NCBI GenBank assembly: GCA_045110675.1
Contig: JBGCGJ010000007.1
Span: 1-48,298 of the forward strand
DNA length: 48,298 bases
Source of the DNA: JBALVT01 sp045110675
Lineage (GTDB): Bacteria > Pseudomonadota > Gammaproteobacteria > Pseudomonadales > Halieaceae
Direction: 5' to 3'
Part shown: positions 34,431 through 43,013 of the stretch, one piece after another
Layout of the letters: each line of letters starts with the position of its first letter
How positions within the stretch are numbered: position 1 is the stretch's first letter
The notes under the pieces: generated by a model
Told to the model about the DNA's origin: nothing
Database searches by the model: none
The model's input: the letters and a program-made list of their open reading frames with translations, nothing else
Position numbers and translations under genes: made by a program

Positions 34431-34562
34431 TGATGGAACTCCTGAAACGGTGGAAAGATGCCTGGGGAATAGTAGACCTTCAATTCCGGAGGGGGCATGG
34501 TGAGAACGGCCATAACTTCATGCACAACCGGCAAGCCCAGAAAGAAGCCAAAAGGATAATCG

Positions 34563-35813
34563 ATGAGTTTCGCACGCGCACACCTTCCTGTTCCCATCAA
34601 AATTTTCAATGCTGCGGTGGCCGGGGCGCGCAGCACAGGACTGAATGTTCTGCCCCTACAGGCCACCTCGCTAATATCAACGGCGATTCGCAAAACCGGT
34701 CTCAAGGACTTTGGCTCGGATTATTTTCGCGAGCCCCTGGAGAGACTTTGTAAGTCACTGGAACAAGATGCGAAGCTAACGGCCCTGGGAAGAACCATGG
34801 CCAGAGCGGAAATCCTGCGACTCCTACAGCACAGATTGTTTTTCATAGATCAGTTCAAACAGCATCCGGAAATTGCGCAAGAGCAAATTACGTCACCCAT
34901 CTTCATTCTGGGGATGCCCAGAACAGGAACGACCAGCCTCCACGAATTGATGGCATTGGATTCGCAATTTCGCGTGCCGCAAAGTTGGGAGGTCGCTTAC
35001 CCTTTTCCGCCGCCGGAAACTGCGACCTACAAAACTGACCCAAGAATCGCAAAAGTCGATTCCGAACTCGCGCGTATCGACCAGCTGATCCCGGATTTTC
35101 GCGACATGCATCCCATGGGTGCGCAATTGCCCCAGGAATGCGTCGCTTTGTTCAGCCACGACTTTGCTTCAATGATTTTCGATGTTCAGTATCGACTCAA
35201 ACAATATCAACAGTGGTTAATTCACGAAGATATGTCCGAGGTCTTTCACAGCCACAGACGCTGGTTACAGCTGCTTCAGTGGCATTGCCCAGGAGACACC
35301 TGGGTTTTGAAATCACCCCAGTATCTTTGGAACATTAAGGACATGCTCGCCGAGTATCCGGATGCCAGAGTTGTACAAACTCACCGGGACCCAATAAAAG
35401 TCGCCGTTTCCATCGCCAGCCTGACCTCAACCCTGCGCAGCCTGGGATCTAACGATGTATCGCTGCCAGAGATCGCGCGGGACTATATTGAACTGATGTC
35501 CCTGGGCAATGCGCAAACGCTTTCGGCCCGAGAAGAAGGACAGATATCCGAGGATCGAATTTTCGACGTGCAATTTTCCCAATTTCGCCAAGACCCCATT
35601 GCCATGGTGAAGCAGATCTATCGTTTTTTTAAGTTGGATGAAAAACCGGAGAGTTTTTCGGCCATGCAAAACTTTTTGGATCGCGGAGCGAGCAGCGAAC
35701 GCCACGGCAAGCACCAGTACAACTTCGCAGATACTGGACTGGATCTAAAAACAGAGCGGGAGAGATTTGCGAACTATCAAAAGAACTATGGCGTAGCTTC
35801 TGAAACAATCTAA
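34563..35813 (+). CDS. Sulfotransferase-family protein (GMPRTGTTS)
   Basis: 416 residues. PIFILGMPRTGTTSLHELMA (about 117-136) is the PAPS loop, and RVVQTHRDPIKVAVSIASLT (about 270-290) is the 3'-phosphate segment. A conserved WVLKSPQYLWN block lies between, as in the large sulfotransferase family found in marine and actinobacterial genomes. The N-terminal 115 residues are family-typical. It diverges from the epimerase/reductase. The acceptor is unknown and may be a lipid or a sugar. Confidence 0.85.
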   Translation: MSFARAHLPVPIKIFNAAVAGARSTGLNVLPLQATSLISTAIRKTGLKDFGSDYFREPLERLCKSLEQDAKLTALGRTMARAEILRLLQHRLFFIDQFKQHPEIAQEQITSPIFILGMPRTGTTSLHELMALDSQFRVPQSWEVAYPFPPPETATYKTDPRIAKVDSELARIDQLIPDFRDMHPMGAQLPQECVALFSHDFASMIFDVQYRLKQYQQWLIHEDMSEVFHSHRRWLQLLQWHCPGDTWVLKSPQYLWNIKDMLAEYPDARVVQTHRDPIKVAVSIASLTSTLRSLGSNDVSLPEIARDYIELMSLGNAQTLSAREEGQISEDRIFDVQFSQFRQDPIAMVKQIYRFFKLDEKPESFSAMQNFLDRGASSERHGKHQYNFADTGLDLKTERERFANYQKNYGVASETI

Positions 35814-36022
35814 TGGAATTAACAGATATTTTTTAGAAAGAAAAAAATCTTAAACCCGCAATAATGCCCGATGAATTTCGTCGTTTTCCTCGAATCGATT
35901 GTTTTTCCACCTATTTTAATAGCCTTTAAAACTATAAGAATGCTTTTTATAGTTCTAATACAACTAAAAAGCGGCGCACCGCGCCTGCGCGCTGAGCAGT
36001 GGCTAGATTACAACTTTCTCGG

Positions 36023-36031
36023 TGCTATACT
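36023..36031 (+). promoter_or_regulatory. Possible extended -10 promoter
   Basis: TGC followed by TATACT matches an extended -10 element. No good -35 is visible. It would give a leader of about 130 nt that contains the palindrome at 36119-36136. Confidence 0.35.
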
Positions 36032-36118
36032 CGCAGCAGACGTCGGTTCTGGATCCGTTTAATCCGTTTGACGCGTTCTAAATCTGACAGTCCGCGAGTC
36101 TTCTTTTGAGCTCGATTA

Positions 36119-36136
36119 GAACGGTTGAAACCGTTC
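36119..36136. promoter_or_regulatory. Perfect 8-bp inverted repeat, possible operator or leader hairpin
   Basis: GAACGGTT, 2 nt, AACCGTTC is a perfect dyad. It is 29 bp before the start of the gene at 36166 and ahead of the whole oxidase cluster. A 2-nt centre suits a dimeric DNA-binding protein better than an RNA hairpin. The protein is unknown. Confidence 0.5.
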
Positions 36137-36165
36137 AAGTGTCTGAATAACAAAAGGAACGATGC

Positions 36166-36720
36166 ATGAAACGCCACTACTATATTAGTACTGATTTAGA
36201 CGATCTTGAGTTAGTTGAGCAGGACCTCGAACGCGCAGGAGTCAGCACCCCGCAAATCCACGTGCTCAGCGAAGATGACGCTGGAGTTGAGACACATCAT
36301 CTTCACGAGGTAGAAGCGGTACTTAAAAAGGATGTCGTTCACGGTACAGAACGAGGCGCAATTGTAGGCGTAATTGCGGCGGCAGCTATTATTGCGGCGG
36401 CTTGGTTTTCTGGACTTACCGAAACCTACACTTGGGTTCCAGCTATTTTTCTGGCGATTATCGTTCTCGGCTTTTGTACATGGGAAGGTGGTCTGATCGG
36501 TATTCAGGAACCGCACACGGAATTCAAACGCTTTCAGGATCAGCTGCACGAGGGCAAACACATTTTGTTCGTAGATATTCCGCTTGAACAAGAGGAGATT
36601 TTGAAAGCCGTCGTCAATGACCATCCGAAGCTGCAAGATGCAGGCGAAGGCGAGTCTACACCCGGCTGGGTTATCGGCGCACAGCGCAAGTGGAATCGCT
36701 TTATTCAAGTAGCGCCCTGA
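36166..36720 (+). CDS. Two-pass membrane protein of unknown function upstream of the oxidase genes
   Basis: 184 residues. A cytoplasmic-type N-terminal domain (about 1-63, MKRHYYISTDLDDLELVEQD) has the pattern of a small ferredoxin-like fold and an acidic, His-rich linker (ETHHLHEVEAV). Two membrane segments follow (about 66-86 and 91-113), then a C-terminal soluble half with a hydrophobic strand (HILFVDIPLEQEEI). AGGA precedes the ATG by about 8 nt. I do not recognise a named family. It lies 90 bp before ctaC on the same strand, so it is probably expressed with the oxidase, perhaps in assembly or metal handling (inference). Confidence 0.72.
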   Translation: MKRHYYISTDLDDLELVEQDLERAGVSTPQIHVLSEDDAGVETHHLHEVEAVLKKDVVHGTERGAIVGVIAAAAIIAAAWFSGLTETYTWVPAIFLAIIVLGFCTWEGGLIGIQEPHTEFKRFQDQLHEGKHILFVDIPLEQEEILKAVVNDHPKLQDAGEGESTPGWVIGAQRKWNRFIQVAP

Positions 36721-36810
36721 TTTAAGAACAAAGATTTTGCAACCATAAGTGTGAGATGAGCTATAGATTAAAGCTGTAAGCAACTAATAAGAAATAAGGG
36801 CGTCCGCGTT

Positions 36811-38163
36811 ATGAAGTTAGTAATTGTACTAGTTCTACTTGTTGTGGGATCTGTCGTATTCCATTTCGCTAGCCCTTGGTGGTTCACCCCCCTAGCTTCC
36901 AACTGGGGAATGATAGACACAACGATTGAAATAACTTTTTGGATTACCGGCTTTGTCTTTGTCGCCGTCAACCTCTTCCTGGCCTATGCGATCTATAAAT
37001 ACCGCTTTAGCGCTTCAAAGCGAGCGCACTACGAGCCGGAAAACAAAAAACTGGAAGTGTGGCTGACGACAATCACCGGCATTGGTGTGGCCGCAATGCT
37101 GGCGCCCGGCCTGATTGTCTGGGCTGACTTTGTTAGCCCGCCAGAAGATGCAGATGTCATTGAAGTTGTGGGCCAACAGTGGCAGTGGAGTTACCGACTT
37201 CCAGGTGAAGACGGCATTTTAGGCACAGTCGATTCTCGCTATGTCGGCCCCGACAACCCCTTCGGAATGAATCCTACTGACGCCAATGGTCTCGACGATG
37301 TTCTGGTAGATAGCAACGAGCTCCACATCCCACTAAACAGACCCGTGAAGGTATTGTTGCGCTCCAAGGATGTTCTACACAATTTTGCCGTGCCGCAGTT
37401 TCGAGTAAAGATGGATCTCGTGCCTGGCCTGGTCAGCTACCTCTGGTTTGAACCCACCAAGACTGGAAAATTCGACATTCTATGTATGGAGTTGTGTGGT
37501 ATTGCGCACTACACCATGCGCGGATACGTCGTCGTGGATGAACAAGCAGATTACGACAGTTGGCTCGCTCAACAAACCACATGGGCAGATCGGCAGGGCC
37601 TCGCGGGCGGCGACGCTACGCAAGGAAAAGGGCTCTATACGGTATGTGGCTCATGTCACGGCCAACAGGGTGAAGGTATTGTGGCCATGAACGCTCCTCG
37701 CCTTGCAGGACTTCCCGCATGGTATATCGAACGGCAGGTTAAGTATTATCAGCAAGGTATTCGCGGGGCTCACGAAGAGGACACTTATGGCAAGCAGATG
37801 GCACCTATGGCCAATATGCTGGTGGACGATCTGTCCATACGTCATGTAACAGCCTATATAGACAGTCTCAATGTATCTCCCACCGGCTCTACCCTATCGG
37901 GCGATGCCATCGCAGGAGAAAAACACTACAACTCATGTGGTGCGTGCCACGGCGCTAAAGCACAGGGTAACTACGCACTCAATGCGCCGCCACTGGCCGG
38001 CCAACAGGATTGGTATCTCCAGCGACAGTTAGAAAACTTCCGTAAGGGAATACGCGGGGCACACAAATCTGACGTGTATGGACACCAGATGGTGTTAATG
38101 GCCAGGACGCTGCAGAACGAGCAGTCGGTGAATGATCTGCTCGCCTATTTGAGTTCTTTATAG
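36811..38163 (+). CDS. ctaC: Cytochrome c oxidase subunit II fused to two cytochrome c domains
   Basis: 450 residues. The N-terminus has a first hydrophobic helix and a second membrane segment (about 45-65 and 83-107), then the CuA cupredoxin domain (about 115-250). CuA ligands are seen in HNFAVPQFRVKMD and CMELCGIAHYTM. Two class I cytochrome c domains follow, each with a heme-attachment site (CGSCH and CGACH) and a distal Met in QMAPMANML or QMVLMARTL. Subunit II takes electrons from cytochrome c and passes them to subunit I, facing the periplasm. One fused cytochrome c defines caa3-type enzymes, and two are less common. Confidence 0.95.
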   Translation: MKLVIVLVLLVVGSVVFHFASPWWFTPLASNWGMIDTTIEITFWITGFVFVAVNLFLAYAIYKYRFSASKRAHYEPENKKLEVWLTTITGIGVAAMLAPGLIVWADFVSPPEDADVIEVVGQQWQWSYRLPGEDGILGTVDSRYVGPDNPFGMNPTDANGLDDVLVDSNELHIPLNRPVKVLLRSKDVLHNFAVPQFRVKMDLVPGLVSYLWFEPTKTGKFDILCMELCGIAHYTMRGYVVVDEQADYDSWLAQQTTWADRQGLAGGDATQGKGLYTVCGSCHGQQGEGIVAMNAPRLAGLPAWYIERQVKYYQQGIRGAHEEDTYGKQMAPMANMLVDDLSIRHVTAYIDSLNVSPTGSTLSGDAIAGEKHYNSCGACHGAKAQGNYALNAPPLAGQQDWYLQRQLENFRKGIRGAHKSDVYGHQMVLMARTLQNEQSVNDLLAYLSSL

Positions 38164-38223
38164 CCGGGTTAATAAATCAGACACGAGTTGCAACCCAATA
38201 AGTAAGACGGACGAGGATACAGC

Positions 38224-39987
38224 ATGGAACATGTCGCTATCGCCGACCAGATCGACGAGATGCACGATCCGGATACATTTATCACCAAGTACATCTGGAG
38301 CCAGGATCATAAAGTTATTGCGATCCAATACGGGGGGACGGCCATATTCGTCGGCCTGGTGGCACTGGTGTTATCTGGGTTGATGCGCCTGCAACTGGGC
38401 TTTCCAGATACCTTTGATTTTATTGACCCCAGCGCCTATCTGCAGTTCGTGACCATGCACGGCATGATCATGGTGATCTATCTGTTGACCGCACTATTGC
38501 TTGGGGGTTTTGGCAATTACCTGATTCCCCTCATGGTAGGTGCTCGGGACATGGTGTTCCCCTATCTCAACATGCTCAGCTACTGGACCTATTTGCTGTC
38601 TGTTATCGTTTTACTCGCCAGCTTCTTTGTCCCGGGAGGGCCCACGGGAGCGGGGTGGACGCTGTATCCACCTCAGGCGATATTAAACGGCACGCCCGGC
38701 TATGACTGGGGAATCATACTAATGTTGATATCCCTGGCTATATTTATCGTCGCTTTCACAATGGGTGGTTTGAACTACGTCACCACCGTATTGCAGGCGC
38801 GCGCCCGCGGCATGACATTAATGCGCATGCCACTAACAATCTGGGGCATTTTTACAGCGACGGTGCTGGGCTTGCTCGCATTTCCAGCCCTGTTAGTCAG
38901 CGCTATTATGATGATGCTCGATAAAACCCTCGGCACCAGCTTCTTTATGCCGGCGATCGTGTCTTTGGGCGAATCAATGGACTATGCAGGTGGAAGTCCC
39001 GTTCTGTTTCAGCACCTGTTCTGGTTTTTCGGTCACCCTGAAGTCTACATCGTCGCCCTGCCCGCGTTTGGTATGGTATCGGACGTGCTGGCGACCCATG
39101 CAAGAAAGAACATTTTCGGATACCGCATGATGGTATGGGCCATCGTGGCTATCGGCGGCCTCAGCTTCATCGTCTGGGCGCACCATATGTACGTGAGTGG
39201 TATGAATCCGGCATTCGGTTTCTTTTTTGCCACCACCACGTTGATTATTGCGATCCCCACCGCCATAAAAGTGTACAACTGGGTACTCACGCTGTGGCGA
39301 GGAAATATACACCTAACGGTAGCGATGCTGTTCGCCATAGGCTTTATTTTCACGTTCACCCACGGCGGACTGACCGGGCTTTTCCTGGGCAATGTGGTGA
39401 TTGATCTGCCCCTGTCCGATACCTATTTTGTGGTGGCACATTTCCATATGGTAATGGGCGTATCGCCAATCATGGTTCTATTTGCCGCCATCTATCACTG
39501 GTATCCATTGATGACCGGCAGAATGCTACATGTCGGACTGGGCAAAGCGCATTTTTGGTTTACCTTCCTGGGAACGTACGCCATTTATCTACCCATGCAC
39601 TATCTCGGATTCCTCGGAGTTCCGAGACGCTATTTCGCCATGGGAAGTACAGACTTCATTCCCGAGTCTGCCCAATCACTCAATGCCAGTATCACCATCT
39701 CGGCGCTTATTGTCGGGGCCAGTCAGTTAATTTTCCTTTACAACGTTTTCTGGAGCCTCCGCAACGGTGAAAAAGCGGGCCACAATCCCTGGCAGGCCAC
39801 TTCCTTGGAGTGGCAAGCGCCAGATATCCCACCGCGTCATGGAAACTGGGGAGAAAAACTTCCAGAGGTACATCGCTGGGCCTACGACTATAGTGTTCCG
39901 GGCGCTGCTGAAGACTTTATACCTCAAAACGTTCCAACCAGTGAGGTTGCAGTGACCGCAGATGACCATGAGGAAGGTCACGTATGA
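38224..39987 (+). CDS. ctaD: Cytochrome c oxidase subunit I
   Basis: 587 residues, 12 membrane segments. Heme and CuB ligands are present: HGMIMVIYL (heme a His), the CuB His and cross-linked Tyr in FGHPEVYIVALPAFG, the two CuB His in AHHMY, and AHFHMVMG for heme a/a3. Proton-path residues are of the A1 type: D in GARDMVFP, E in GHPEVYI, K in TAIKVYNW. It reduces O2 to water and pumps protons. GAGGA lies before the ATG. The stop overlaps the first subunit III gene by 4 bp. Confidence 0.97.
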   Translation: MEHVAIADQIDEMHDPDTFITKYIWSQDHKVIAIQYGGTAIFVGLVALVLSGLMRLQLGFPDTFDFIDPSAYLQFVTMHGMIMVIYLLTALLLGGFGNYLIPLMVGARDMVFPYLNMLSYWTYLLSVIVLLASFFVPGGPTGAGWTLYPPQAILNGTPGYDWGIILMLISLAIFIVAFTMGGLNYVTTVLQARARGMTLMRMPLTIWGIFTATVLGLLAFPALLVSAIMMMLDKTLGTSFFMPAIVSLGESMDYAGGSPVLFQHLFWFFGHPEVYIVALPAFGMVSDVLATHARKNIFGYRMMVWAIVAIGGLSFIVWAHHMYVSGMNPAFGFFFATTTLIIAIPTAIKVYNWVLTLWRGNIHLTVAMLFAIGFIFTFTHGGLTGLFLGNVVIDLPLSDTYFVVAHFHMVMGVSPIMVLFAAIYHWYPLMTGRMLHVGLGKAHFWFTFLGTYAIYLPMHYLGFLGVPRRYFAMGSTDFIPESAQSLNASITISALIVGASQLIFLYNVFWSLRNGEKAGHNPWQATSLEWQAPDIPPRHGNWGEKLPEVHRWAYDYSVPGAAEDFIPQNVPTSEVAVTADDHEEGHV

Positions 39988-40658
39988 GCTTCTTTAAAAC
40001 TCTGGGTGAAAAGCCGTGGCTGGCTCAGGCAGCAGGCGGCGTGCCACTAATGGAACACGACCCGCATGCCTCTGGGCGTATCGCACTGAGATTTTTCTTG
40101 GCGGTTGTCGGGGTGTTGTTTTTCCTATTTACCATCACGTTTTTATCCCGTTCACAGTACCCGGACTTTCAAGCTCTGGCGGGACAGCCATGGCAGCCCT
40201 TTACCGACCCAACAAGGCTGTGGTTTAACACAGCCTTGCTAGCGTTTAGCAGCCTTGCAATGCATATGGCGCTGATGTCTTCCAGAGCGGGTCGAATGAA
40301 CAGCACTATTATTGGTGTAACGGCGGCCGCATTCTTTGCAGTCCTGTTTTTGCTGGCCCAATTGGATTTGTGGCAGGAACTGCAAGCGATGGGTTTCGGC
40401 CTGGGTGGAAACCCCGCCAATAGCTATTTTTACCTGTTGACAGCTGTACACGGACTTCATATTGCGGGCGGCTTAATTGCGCTTAGCAATGTCGTGTTTC
40501 GGGTCTGGAACAACGGTGAGCTAAGCGCATTAAGCGGGCTATTAAAACTGTGCGCAAACTATTGGCATTTTTTGTTCATCATTTGGCTGCTGTTGTTTGG
40601 ACTGCTAACAAGTGAACCCGACACCATCAATGCACTGGCCGCCCTGTGTGGCTTTTGA
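39984..40658 (+). CDS. Cytochrome c oxidase subunit III-like protein, first copy
   Basis: 224 residues with about six membrane segments. It belongs to the heme-copper oxidase subunit III family: WFNTALLAFSSLAMHMALMS early, then TAVHGLHIAGGLIALSNVV and CANYWHFLFIIWLLLFGLL, the typical C-terminal helices with conserved His and Trp. The start overlaps the ctaD stop (ATGA). A second, different subunit III gene follows 10 bp later. The two are of similar length but diverged, so they probably form a pair in one complex, or one is a paralogue with a changed role. Confidence 0.88.
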   Translation: MSFFKTLGEKPWLAQAAGGVPLMEHDPHASGRIALRFFLAVVGVLFFLFTITFLSRSQYPDFQALAGQPWQPFTDPTRLWFNTALLAFSSLAMHMALMSSRAGRMNSTIIGVTAAAFFAVLFLLAQLDLWQELQAMGFGLGGNPANSYFYLLTAVHGLHIAGGLIALSNVVFRVWNNGELSALSGLLKLCANYWHFLFIIWLLLFGLLTSEPDTINALAALCGF

Positions 40659-40668
40659 GGTTGAAACT

Positions 40669-41352
40669 ATGACAACAGAGACAGAGACCAGCGGAGATTT
40701 CACTCAACCCGGTATGGCCGGAATGGTGGCTGACTGGTCTGGAGATAAAGAAGCCTTCAACATGCACTGGGGCAAGTTGATGATGTGGATTTTTCTACTC
40801 AGCGACACCTTTATATTCAGTGTGTTTCTCACCGGCTATATGAAAGTGAGGATGTCGGCTACCGACGCCTGGCCCAATTCCAGCGAGGTTTTCGCCCTCT
40901 CCTTCGGTGGAGAACCCTGGCCTCTATTGCTCATTGCTATTATGACCTTCGTGCTGATCACCAGCAGCGGCACCATGGCCCTCGCCGTGAACTTCGCGCA
41001 CCGGGGTGACGTACGTAAAGCCGTGATACTAATTTCGATTACCGCCTTTTTGGGTGCCTCCTTTGTTGGCATGCAGGTGTTCGAATGGAGCAAATTGATA
41101 GGTCACGAAGGCGTCCGACCCTGGGGTAACCCCATGGGTGCCGCACAATTCGGCTCCGTGTTTTTTATGATCACCGGCTTCCACGGTATGCACGTTACCG
41201 CTGGGGTAATCTATTTAGCCGTAGTAGCGCGCAAGGTCGGAAGAGGTGATTACGATAAGGAAGGCTACGATATCGTAGAAATTGCCGGCTTGTACTGGCA
41301 CTTCGTAGATCTGGTATGGGTCTTTATTTTTGCACTGTTTTATTTGTGGTGA
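40669..41352 (+). CDS. ctaE: Cytochrome c oxidase subunit III, second copy
   Basis: 227 residues from the ATG at 40669; an upstream ATG in frame lies inside the previous gene. Family hallmarks are KLMMWIFLLSDTFIFSVF, SSGTMALAVNFA, FVGMQVFEWSKLI, FFMITGFHGMHVTAGVIYL and EIAGLYWHFVDLVWVFIFAL. This copy is closer to the canonical subunit III (the E in MQVFEW and the HGMHV motif) than the first. It stabilises subunit I and the proton pathway. Confidence 0.92.
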   Translation: MTTETETSGDFTQPGMAGMVADWSGDKEAFNMHWGKLMMWIFLLSDTFIFSVFLTGYMKVRMSATDAWPNSSEVFALSFGGEPWPLLLIAIMTFVLITSSGTMALAVNFAHRGDVRKAVILISITAFLGASFVGMQVFEWSKLIGHEGVRPWGNPMGAAQFGSVFFMITGFHGMHVTAGVIYLAVVARKVGRGDYDKEGYDIVEIAGLYWHFVDLVWVFIFALFYLW

Positions 41353-41361
41353 GGAGAAAAC

Positions 41362-41679
41362 ATGAGTGATGCCGCCTCTAATCAACATCCTATAGGGATC
41401 TACCTGAAGATATGGCTGCTGCTGTTTGTATTAAGCACGCTCTCGTATTTGGTGGACTGGTATCAACTTCAAGGCTATCTGCGCTGGACGCTGATTCTTT
41501 TCTTCATGTTTCTAAAAGCAGGCTTTATCGTCGCTATTTTTATGCACCTGTCCTGGGAGCGCCTTTCACTCAAGTGGGTATTACTGGCTCCGCCTCTGGC
41601 AATCGCTGTGCTCGTCGCGCTAATGGCCATCGAGGCTGATTATACATTTTTCAATAGATTGGAATTTTTCGATCGGTAG
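41362..41679 (+). CDS. Cytochrome c oxidase subunit IV-like small membrane protein
   Basis: 105 residues with three membrane segments, matching the prokaryotic subunit IV family in size and pattern (IYLKIWLLLFVLSTLSYLVDW, then LILFFMFLKAGFIVAIFMHL, where the K-A-x2-V-x2-F-M-H-L block is typical). GGAGG precedes the ATG. It follows ctaE by 9 bp and completes the oxidase operon. Confidence 0.9.
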   Translation: MSDAASNQHPIGIYLKIWLLLFVLSTLSYLVDWYQLQGYLRWTLILFFMFLKAGFIVAIFMHLSWERLSLKWVLLAPPLAIAVLVALMAIEADYTFFNRLEFFDR

Positions 41680-41738
41680 TGTGCGGTGCTAGACTGTTGA
41701 ATAATGCGGTACGAAATCAGTAATACAAGCGGTAAATC

Positions 41739-42443
41739 ATGTCCTCCCCGAGAAGTAAATTAATCGCCGGCTTTGTTCTGGCGAATCTCATTCTCGCCAC
41801 AGTTGCGGGAGTGGTCTGGATGAACAAACCGGATCCGCCGCCTCAAATACAAGGTGTTTTGCTAAATCAGAGCAGGGCGCTGGGCGATTTCAGCCTACTT
41901 GATCAACACAACAAGCCGTTTACCAACCAAGACTTAATGGGTCGCTGGCATTTGGTCACTTATGGATTTACCACTTGCCCGGACGTCTGTCCCACTACCT
42001 TGTCTACTTTGGTACAGGTAACCAAGCGCCTGGAAGCAAGCCAGAGCGTGAACGCAGATGGCGATGCGCTCAAAGTACTTTTTTACTCAGTAGACCACCG
42101 TCGAGACACAGTCGAGCAGCTCGCGGCATACATTCCCTTTTTTCACGAACAGTTCTTGGGATTGACTCATCTCGATGACAGCGCCAACCCCCACCTCCCC
42201 TTCGAAAAAGGCCTGGGTATTTTTGCCCGGCTAACACCAAGCGATGAGCAAGTGGACGGCGAGTATACCGACGCCTACGAAGTAAGCCACGGGGTGACGT
42301 TGTTTTTGCTCAATCCCAAAGGCGAACTACAGGCGATACTGGAACCGGGAGAAGATGAACACGGCTCCCAAGTCTTCGACGAAGAAAAAGTGCTTCAGGA
42401 CTATTTAAAAATTAGACGTTACCTAGCGCACACGGCGACTTAA
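41739..42443 (+). CDS. SCO1/SenC-family copper chaperone
   Basis: 234 residues. A single N-terminal membrane anchor (about 9-27) precedes a thioredoxin-like domain. Copper ligands are the two Cys in FTTCPDVCPTTL (CxxxC) and the His in YEVSHGVTLFLL. Sco proteins deliver copper to, or reduce, the CuA site of subunit II. Its place 60 bp after subunit IV fits that job. No cox11, heme o or heme a synthase gene is in the window. Confidence 0.93.
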   Translation: MSSPRSKLIAGFVLANLILATVAGVVWMNKPDPPPQIQGVLLNQSRALGDFSLLDQHNKPFTNQDLMGRWHLVTYGFTTCPDVCPTTLSTLVQVTKRLEASQSVNADGDALKVLFYSVDHRRDTVEQLAAYIPFFHEQFLGLTHLDDSANPHLPFEKGLGIFARLTPSDEQVDGEYTDAYEVSHGVTLFLLNPKGELQAILEPGEDEHGSQVFDEEKVLQDYLKIRRYLAHTAT

Positions 42444-42462
42444 GCAACGTCTCCTAACCCCA

Positions 42463-42482
42463 CAGTTCATCCCAGTGAACTG
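42463..42482. repeat. Inverted repeat CAGTTCA / TGAACTG
   Basis: A perfect 7-bp inverted repeat with a 6-nt spacer lies between the sco gene and the SnoaL-like gene. No T-run follows. It could be an operator or an RNA hairpin. Confidence 0.35.
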
Positions 42483-42570
42483 ATCCGCATGGGTCCTGCA
42501 CAAAAGCATGCACAGAATCAGTATCTACACTAAGCTTACGCCCGTTATCAGCGCCTAACGGAGAGCAATT

Positions 42571-43008
42571 ATGTTCGAAAACGAACCCCCGGCACGTCGA
42601 GCAGCATTAATGTCACGAGAATACGTGCACAGCAAAAACCGCGAGGGCTGGCTGGGTCTGTATGCCGAGGACGGGATTATTGAAGACCCAATTGGCGTTT
42701 CTATGATCGACCCTGCTGGAAAAGGCCACCGGGGTCCAGCTGCCAGAGAAGCATTTTGGGATAATTTCATCGCACCTTCGGATATCAATGTGGACATTCT
42801 GGATTCCTACGCAGCGGGAAACGAAGTGGCGAACCACGCCATCATTACAACAACCATCGACGGTGGTGACGGCAAAATGTATCAGCAAAAGGTGCACGGC
42901 GTCTTTTCCTACCACGTCAACGATGAAGGCAAACTACTATCACTGCGCGGATTTTGGGACACAGAAGATCCCCGCAATGCCTTAGTGGAACTGGATCAAA
43001 CCGCATAA
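42571..43008 (+). CDS. SnoaL/ketosteroid-isomerase-like (NTF2 fold) protein
   Basis: 145 residues. The NTF2-like pattern is visible: a long N-terminal helix (RRAALMSREYVHSKNREGWL), LYAEDGIIEDPIGVS with the loop typical of SnoaL-like isomerases, and strands ending VHGVFSYHVNDEGKL and LRGFWD. GGAG precedes the ATG. The fold binds small hydrophobic substrates, and some members isomerise steroids or polyketides. No specific catalytic set is certain here. The Gfo/Idh gene starts 5 bp after its stop, suggesting one operon. Confidence 0.8.
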   Translation: MFENEPPARRAALMSREYVHSKNREGWLGLYAEDGIIEDPIGVSMIDPAGKGHRGPAAREAFWDNFIAPSDINVDILDSYAAGNEVANHAIITTTIDGGDGKMYQQKVHGVFSYHVNDEGKLLSLRGFWDTEDPRNALVELDQTA

Positions 43009-43013
43009 ATACA

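Larger units (their letters stand above)
35814..36165. other. 352-bp intergenic region before the oxidase cluster
   Basis: It begins with an A/T-only hairpin (35824-35850) after the sulfotransferase stop, too weak to call a terminator. An extended -10 (TGC-TATACT, 36023-36031) could drive the downstream gene. The palindrome at 36119-36136 lies near its end. A 63-codon frame at 35871 lacks a ribosome site and is not called. Confidence 0.5.

Noticed and set aside
35871..36062. 63-codon frame in the 352-bp gap
   Set aside because: No ribosome site, A/T-rich start, and it overlaps the likely promoter region.
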